Positions 56,970 to 64,000 of a stretch of DNA of 64,000 bases are shown piece by piece (position 1 is the stretch's first letter; every line of letters begins with the position of its first letter). The stretch comes from Flaveria trinervia (lineage: Eukaryota; Streptophyta; Magnoliopsida; Asterales; Asteraceae). The stretch lies in contig CM046445.1 in the NCBI GenBank assembly GCA_025506515.1, forward strand, positions 2,911,131 to 2,975,130, read 5' to 3'. Below the pieces are notes generated by a model. The model saw only the letters and a list, made by a program, of their open reading frames with translations, was not told the origin of the DNA and did not search any database. The position numbers were made by a program, and so were the translations under genes.

Positions 56970-59156
56970 TGTAAGGCCCCGTTCCCGGGACGCTTACACC
57001 TGGTCGATCATCGCACATAAAACATACATTTTCATTTATCTTACTAAAATATTGCAGCGGAAACATTCAAAAATAACATCGCATTTCATTATAAAAAAAC
57101 TTTTGCCAAATAATACATCGTTGATCAGTTACAAAATACATTGTTGCATTATATCACAAAAGCATTAAATAAATGGATGCCATCCCAAAAGAGCTGAGTA
57201 GCCGCCCGTGCCATCCTCAGCAATCATTACCTGCCAACTGGAAACACATCAAGTCAGCGTTGCTGAGTGAGTTCTAGTTTTATAAATAAAACATACTTAT
57301 CTTTTGTTAAAAACCATAGTTTACGTTCATGCGATCATACATCATACATATACAGATAACATCATTATTAACTTCATCATCAATATGTTAATTTCATTCT
57401 TTCATACATTCTTATTTCATTCGTTATTCATTACTTCCAGTGACGTGTACATTACCCCGAACATTATGCACGAAGCGGGTAACTGGGCCTGAGGTCTTTC
57501 ATAGACCTCGAACATTGAGCACGAAGCTGACTCCAGTACCTAGGGCAAGTACATTCACCATTTATCTTTTCTCTTCCATTCCGGATCAATGTCATATGCT
57601 ATACCCCGAACATTATGCACGAAGCGAGTAACTGAGCCTGAGGTCTTTCATAGACCTCAAACATTGTGCACGAAGCTGACTCTAGCACCTAGGGCAAGCG
57701 GTAAGGATCCCATTCCTATGGTCAATCACAGAGACTAGACCCCAGTGTGCATCCTTCGGGGTAGCTAAACGGCACACCGTTGAGCTAACACCTTCATTGG
57801 GTGGGCACCTCCATACATTTTCTTGCAAGCCTTCTTACATTTATTTACTCATTAATGCATGCATTCATTCATCATGTTCCTCTTTCATTATCTTTCGCTT
57901 TACGTTACATAATACTTTCGATTCATTCATTAACATAACGTGTAAAGACACAGGAAAGATAAACATACATCGTAATAAAGAACATATCATACATAGACAT
58001 CAACATCATACAGGGCAACATCATACATACATATCATGCATAAACATGAACATCATCATCATCATGCCCTACGTGCACTCTAAGGCCTCAATCGTCATCT
58101 TACATGCTCTCACGGGAACCTTTACGTTAAAACTTACATCTGCACTTTCCTCCGAAAGTCAGAATTCAAAGTACACTTTCCTCGGGTGCAATAGCCCTAT
58201 TCAGGCGTATGGACACCTTCAGTCGCATGGCCTCCATGCGACTGAACATATGTGAATGAACTAATGCGGATGGACACTCATGCGAATGAACACTCAATCG
58301 TGCGAATGGGCTAATGCGGATGGACCTCATGCGAATGGGACTAATGCGGATGAACCTCATGCGAATGGACTATAATGCGGATGAACCTCATGCGAATGGG
58401 ACTAATACAGATGAGCACTTATGCGACTGGACCTTCAATCGCATGACCTCAATGCGACTGGCCTTTCAATCGTGCGAATGGACCCCTCAATCGTGGGAAT
58501 GGACCCCACCGTACGAATGGACCCCCGTCGCACCCTATTCGGTCGTATGGCCTCCATTCGGTCTCCAGTCGGTCGCCAAACCCTAGCTGATGCAGAATGC
58601 AGTTCAAGCCGAACGCAAACTGCCATTTTCGACTTCCAAACTCATCTAAGCCCATTCTAAGCCCAAATCGACCATCCTAAACCTTAGGGATGCATACCAC
58701 AACACCATTCAAGCACACGCAAGCTCACAAACAAGGCTCAAACGGATCATACACACACATACACATACACAAACGGGTTAAACATGCACACACTCAAAAA
58801 CCCGATTTTCAGATGTTTTCCAGCCCCAAATCATTCAAAAACGTTTAAAGTAGGGGTCCTAGAACTCACACAAACGACCACGACGAGAAGAGCTTCTATT
58901 TGATTCGCTTCTTAACGATTTTGGCCACTCGAACCAACCCGAACCAACTTTTTCTCCCTTTTCTCCTCTTCCTCTCTTCTCCTCTTTCTTTTGGCTGAAA
59001 TGTGAGTGTGGGGAGAGGGTAAGGGCTGCCTTCTCCCTTTATATACTCCCACTCACCCGTCTTTCTTTCATCGGCGAGTTTGGTCCCTCGACTTTAGACT
59101 TTATTCTTTTTTCTTTCTTCGTCGGCTTCAAAATAAATAAATAACTGGGTGTTACA
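56970..59156 (-). repeat. RT-4 5' LTR (family I, complete)
   Basis: TGTAAGGCCCCGTTCCCGGG to AACTGGGTGTTACA, 2187 bp. It contains the hairpin block (57193-57221), CCCCGAACATTATGCACG repeats (57450-57690), an ATCATCATC run near 58040, and the GCGAATG array (58200-58560). It is the best reference copy for the fragments at 1-745 and 49211-49616. Confidence 0.93.
58200..58560. repeat. GCGAATG/GCGGATG array in RT-4 5' LTR
   Basis: Alternating CATGCGAATGGGACTAATG and CGGATGAACCT units, then ATCGTGCGAATGGACC units. It is the reverse-complement counterpart of the array at 8750-9085, about 600-960 bp from the LTR 5' end. Confidence 0.9.
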
Positions 59157-60206
59157 TAGTTATTCTTGTGTTTTTAGTTGAGTTCATTATGTCATTATAT
59201 TAGTTATTGTGTTTTTTTAAATAATATTATTTTTTCTAAATAATATTATGTTTTTTCTAAATAATAAATTCTAAAAGAATATAACGATGAATAGCACTAT
59301 TGTGTTTCTAGTATGTATAATGATGAATTAAGAACTAGTTAATTACTGCATTAAAAACAACAATAAAAAGACAAAAAATATAAACATTGCTTGTCATTGT
59401 ATTATCGTAAATAATATAAATTTTAAAAAGACATTAATTAATAAGATCATTGTGTAACTTTAATTGTAGAATACGACACTGTTTAATTTTACGTTTCGGT
59501 CTGAATTTTACGAGTTAACACGCCATAACATGTGTGTGTTTCAACATTTTTACACATATATCCCCCATTTAACGGCCTTGTTACAAGGCATTGTCTTATA
59601 TTGAATTACTTATTAATTTAGATGTTTTACTTTTCATTTATGTGGTTCAATGCTTTTACGTCTACTTTTTCATTCAGTAATTTTTTTAATACAAGATATT
59701 TCGGTGTTGGTGGTCAAATAGTATGTATGGTGATACTTGATATGGTTTTTCGCCCCCGCTGCATCGCAAGGGTTTGATACTAGTTTAACACAATTACCAA
59801 AATTTTCTCCACTTTAAAACAATAACATAGCACAGGTCAAACTCAGAATAATCTTTTAAACTTTTTAAATTAAAAGTATTGTTACTATTAACTTACCCTA
59901 ATCATTATTATTATAATTACCATTATCATAATTATTATTTAATCCTTATCTTATCATTATTATCATAATTAAATTTTTATATAGTTTCAATCAGGTCACA
60001 TGATTTTATATACCACTCAAGTTTCAAGCAATGTTCTAATTCTAGGTCTTTACAAATTGAACAAGTTATCATAATGACGTGACGTTCTTTTTATTTTTCT
60101 TTCTTTGTAAATGCTGATATGGAATTTAACATTTTTTTATTTTAAATAAATTAAATCCTTAAATTTTTAATGCTTTTGTAGTGGTAAACTGAGGATGGTG
60201 TAGGGA
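59157..60206. other. AT-rich intergenic DNA with a Helitron-like 3' end
   Basis: Mostly featureless and AT-rich. At 59751-59784 the sequence CGCCCCCGCTGCATCGCAAG, then GGTTTGATACTAGT, has a short GC-rich stem-like part followed by CTAGT, the form of plant Helitron 3' termini (CTRR). No matching 5' TC end was identified, so the element extent is unknown. Confidence 0.4.
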
Positions 60207-60861
60207 TGAGCTCAGTATCATAATTGTACCGAACCGGTACCATTACAGAAAGCACCCGATCCCAATTTTATAAAGAACGAGTATCGATACAGGTACCAAA
60301 TATGATATATGGGTACAGGTACCGGTATTTTGGTACTCCGTACATCTTTGGTATCTTTTACCTCCACAACATTATTTTTAGGCTTACTACATGGTGCATG
60401 TTTGATTTTGTAAATAATACTCGATACATGTTCGATACCCGATACCTCTAAAAGTATATAATAACTAAACAAAAAAAATATTAAAAACAACATCCACATA
60501 AAAGATAGTTTCTTTACTTTCCTTATTTTCTGCTAACTTAGTCCATCATAAATAGTACATCTCTTGACTTTGTAGTGAATTAAGAAGAATGATATTAAAA
60601 AAAATAATAATTACCCTCAAAAGTCAAAACAAAATACAAGTTGATGGAGTGAAAAGTATTACAAAACAATTTACAAATTCTAAAATAATCTATTCATATT
60701 CAGGTACTAGTGGGACTATTCGGGACTTTTGGGTAAATACCTGGCACCGGTACCGGTTAGGATCCTCAAACATAAGAAAATCAAGTACCAATACCGGTAC
60801 CTTATACATATTTTTGGTACCAGATGGGTACCTGTACGGGTACCGGTACGAATTAGGAGCT
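60207..60861. mobile_element. Inverted-repeat element rich in GGTACC motifs
   Basis: 60207-60345 and 60700-60861 are inverted relative to each other. GAGCTCAGTATCATAATTG pairs with the reverse complement of GAATTAGGAGCT. A block with GGTACCAAATATG, GGTACCGGTATT and TGGTAC pairs with TACCAATACCGGTACC, ATATTTTTGGTACC. The middle has no coding sequence. This looks like a non-autonomous DNA transposon with long subterminal inverted repeats; the superfamily is unknown. Confidence 0.5.
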
Positions 60862-62720
60862 AAATAACATAATAAGGATTGATCATTGTTTGCTACTATT
60901 TTGTGACTTCCATTTATTCGACAATCTATAAACTAAAATTTATTCTCATCATAAGGATGTTGTTTATTGCAATGATTAAAAAGTGGGGAGTGAATGAGCC
61001 TATTTGCATTGACATGAAGTTAGACTCTTTAACATTCAGACTTCCATGCAGTTAAAATATTTATAGTGTCGATTACCTATATTGTTACATGTTATGATCC
61101 GTAAAGTTTGCTACAAATTTATGTTGTTTTATTTTACCTGTCCCATATTGACTAATTTAATATGAACCAGATTAACATGATCCATATTTGGCGCCCCCAC
61201 TAAAGAGAAACCCTAGATCCGTCACTAGTTTGTAGGGTTGTGTGTTCATATTTCAGAATGAAAATACCTTTGATATAGGTTAGTTTAGAGACAATGAAAA
61301 TATCTTTGATATTGGTTTTTACCATTTGTCAACCAAAATATTACACTAACTTTAGTAAATCTGTGTGTTACACGGGTTTAATAAATAACATATTATTATA
61401 ATAAAGTTTATTAATTATTAAATGATAATTCTAAGATATGATATATCTGAAACTAAATATGAGAAATGACTATAAGTAATAAAACAATTATATCATTTTT
61501 TTTAATTTGTTTTAAATTTTTCTTGATTAGAAATAGCATTAATAATAGAACTATTTCCTAATTTATTAAATTTTAAAAAGCATTAAATAATATTATTAGT
61601 AATTAAGGTATTATTTAATATGAGAGGGACACAAGAAATTTTAGTGATAATAATTGTAGTGTTGACACATATTATCACAAGATATATTTTTATTAGAGTA
61701 TAAGGAGTTGATATGACAAATAGGAAGTGGGTATGTTCCGTAACAATCGTGGTTATAAGGACATCACATTGGGTTCCCAAATCTTATCGTCATATTTATA
61801 CTGAAAACACTATTTTTTACAATCTCTTTCAATTAAATAATAGTTTTTAATATCTTTATCATTATATTTTTTCTCTCTTTCCCTCACAACCATTTTTAAA
61901 ATATTAAAAAACTATGAAGGTCGTACCATAATTCCTCGTATTTTTCAAAATATAAAAAATCATATTAAAACTCATAAATATTCTCTATTTACTCACAACC
62001 AATAACAACTATTCTTTATAATATAAAACATACATTTATATAAAATATAAAACACCTATTATAAATGCTCTAGCAAAACGCCTATTATAAATGCTCTAGC
62101 AAAACAACCAGCTAGTACCTGCCCTCGGGAAAAGGATAACAAAAGACACCACTCAAATTCTACACAGGAAAAACTTAGTCAAACTATTGATATCGATGTT
62201 TAATATCTCCCATTTAATTTAATTGCACAGTTGAACCATGTTTAAGGTTTATATTGCTAAGACTAGTCTTAAGTTTTAAAAAATTATAAAAGTGGTTTTA
62301 ATAGTTAGCTAAATCGTATCACAAGTGGTTGTTCAAGCAGATGGACGTTAGTTTTTTGTGTTAAATAAAATGATATTTTACTACTATTGCTATTGCTCCT
62401 GCCGCTACTCCCTATTACGATGACTTTCACGTTGAGATTCATCTCTATTTTATCAATCGATTCCATCTTCCATTTATTAGCTTGAACTTGAAGCCTTAAT
62501 TCTATCTTCAAACAAATCATCTTCACAATCGATACCCACCTTCATCCAAATCACATATCAACGGATATGAAACAAGAGAGGAGGGAACCGACAAATGATG
62601 GTGTGCTAAAGATGGTGGCTATCGACGGGGGTGGAGTGTGACGGGGTGGTGGTGCTAACGGTGGGGTGGAGATGTCGATACTTAGTCATTGTATATATTT
62701 ATTATTTTATTATCCTTCTA
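60862..62720. other. AT-rich intergenic DNA
   Basis: No gene recognised; short frames (for example 62305-62526 and 61583-61780, minus) have no domain signal. GTGTGTTACACGGGTTTAAT at 61361-61380 is the reverse complement of a piece near the right edge (63938-63955) and may be a Helitron end in minus orientation. Confidence 0.5.
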
Positions 62721-62721
62721 C

Positions 62722-63971
62722 TCTAATCTATAGATACTAATAAAAAATGTTTTTTTATAACTTGTTATCTTTTTAAACCACCATTTTGACACTTGTCATT
62801 TTTCTAAATATTCTTACTTTATTTTCCTTCCAAAATGATATCAACATAATTTAAACACTCAAATAATTTCTCTCTCTTCATAAAAATTAATTTGGTCAAT
62901 TAATATATTTTTCTCTTATCTACATTTTTATAAAAATCAAACTATGTTTTTAAAAACAATTTTTTAAGAAAATTAAAATTCATATATTTTCTAAAACATT
63001 GAACTTTTTAAAACAAAATACTTTAAATCAGTCCCTTTTAAATAATTATAAAAATATAGAATTCTCTAAAAGCAGTTTTATTAAAACAACCAGAATAATT
63101 AGAAACTTGAGTTTTTAATAAACAATATTTTTATAAACAATAAATTTTTATAAGAAATTCTTAAAACAAACATCTATATCTATACATATTAATAAAAGAA
63201 AGTTTTTTTTGTCACTTGTCATCTTCTTAAACCACCCTTTTAACACTTATTATTCTTCTAAATATTCTTACCGTAGTTTCCCTCGAAAATGATATCAAAG
63301 TAATTTAAAAATTCAAACAAATTCTTTCTTTTCATAAAAATTAATTTGGTCAATTAATATATTTTTTCTCTCTCATTTACATTTTTTTTAAATCAAACTA
63401 TGTTTTTAAAAATAAATTTTATTAAGAAAATTAAAATTCATATATTTTCTAAAACATTAAACCTTTTAAAACAAAATATTTTAAGTTAGTCCTTTTTTTA
63501 AATAATTATAAAAAATATGGAAACTTTTAAAAGCAGTTTATTAAACAACTAGAATAATTAGAAACTTGAGTTTTTAATAAACAATATTTTTATAAACAAT
63601 AAATTTTTATAAGAAATTCTTAAAACAAATATTTAAAAATGAAACTATTTAGATAAGAGAGTTAAAAATAGTATAATTGTTTTACCTCTTGAACAAGTAC
63701 GTATATATAATTTTATACATATGTTATATTAAAATATCGTATTGTATTTTTTGTGTTATTACTAACTATAATCGTCTAAAAGTGGGTTTATAGACTATCT
63801 ATTTATCTATATATCTATCTATCTATAACCTATATATTATTTATTTACTTGAATAGTTATTCATATGTAATTATAATTATATTTTATCTTCAAATATAGT
63901 TTTATAACTAATAATTTTTATTACTAATTATTTATTCAACCCGTGTAATACACAAGATACTAACCTAGTAA
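62722..63971 (+). mobile_element. Possible non-autonomous Helitron with duplicated 5' part
   Basis: Two direct copies of about 450-470 bp: 62722-63172 and 63173-63640. Both begin TCTAT-like, then ATACTAATAAAA or ATATTAATAAAAG, and both end AAGAAATTCTTAAAACAAA. A single right end follows: ACCCGTGTAATACACAAG (imperfect hairpin), then AACCTAGT at 63964-63971. TC start, hairpin and CTAG(T) end are Helitron features. No coding sequence. Confidence 0.5.
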
Positions 63972-64000
63972 GTAAGAAAATGGTAAATATGGATGACATG

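Larger units (their letters stand above)
49211..59156 (-). mobile_element. RT-4: Ty3/gypsy element with nested solo LTR
   Basis: A truncated 3' LTR (49211-49616), purine tract on minus (CCCCCTTAAATAGG on plus), pol interrupted at 51219-53584, gag, primer site (56955-56966), and a complete 5' LTR (56970-59156, 2187 bp). Protein remnants are closely related to RT-2. Because the 3' LTR is truncated, its target-site duplication cannot be read. Confidence 0.92.

Overview
This is repeat-rich nuclear DNA of a flowering plant. The evidence is Ty3/gypsy LTR retrotransposons primed by initiator tRNA-Met, microsatellites, MITE- and Helitron-like debris, and one intron-containing plant O-methyltransferase gene. 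A eudicot, perhaps Asteraceae, is my impression from the retroelement proteins; that is inference, not proof. There are no bacterial operons, CRISPR arrays, rRNA or tRNA genes.

Three LTR families explain most of the window. Family I LTRs (sense strand TGTAACACC...CTTACA, about 1.9-2.5 kb) occur at 1-745, 1715-3706, 8164-21626 (split), 9633-20952 (split), 24472-26419, 31413-31793, about 41445-44030 (decayed), 49211-49616, 51219-53584 and 56970-59156. Family II LTRs (TGTGACAAC...GGATGTGACA, about 2.6 kb) occur at 6280-22332 (split), 23389-23667 (partial), 36227-38792 and 45576-48173. Family III LTRs (1399 bp) bound the complete element at 10189-18978, and a decayed relative lies at 44038-45229. 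Four elements keep coding sequence, all on the minus strand and all broken by stops and frameshifts: RT-1 (10189-18978, complete, target-site duplication ATTAT), RT-2 (24472-31793), RT-3 (23389-38792, interrupted by RT-2) and RT-4 (49211-59156, interrupted by a solo LTR). The three whose 3' ends I could read (RT-1, RT-2, RT-4) carry an integrase C-terminal chromodomain, so they are chromoviruses, probably Tekay/Del-like.

Layout. 1-6279: an LTR fragment, a solo LTR inside a 134-bp tandem repeat, AT-rich DNA, and a TIR element between two (TA)n tracts. 6280-22332: a four-level nest, with RT-1 inside a family I LTR inside an inverted family I LTR inside a family II solo LTR; a target-site duplication can be read at every level. 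22333-23388: a copy of the O-methyltransferase promoter plus 33 codons, cut off by a jump into a family II LTR. 23389-38792: RT-3 with RT-2 inserted. 38793-41132: the intact promoter and the 354-aa, four-exon O-methyltransferase gene, the only apparently functional host gene. 41133-49210: decayed LTRs and intergenic DNA. 49211-59156: RT-4. 59157-64000: AT-rich DNA with a GGTACC-rich inverted-repeat element and Helitron-like pieces.

Most notable: (1) family I LTRs carry, about 600 bp from their 5' end, a hypervariable tandem array whose core GCGNATG changes from copy to copy; (2) a conserved hairpin block near their 3' end; (3) coiled-coil-type upstream ORFs before gag in RT-1 and RT-3; (4) an illegitimate duplication that copied the O-methyltransferase promoter and first codons beside a retrotransposon; (5) a solo LTR with its empty target site preserved in the neighbouring repeat unit.
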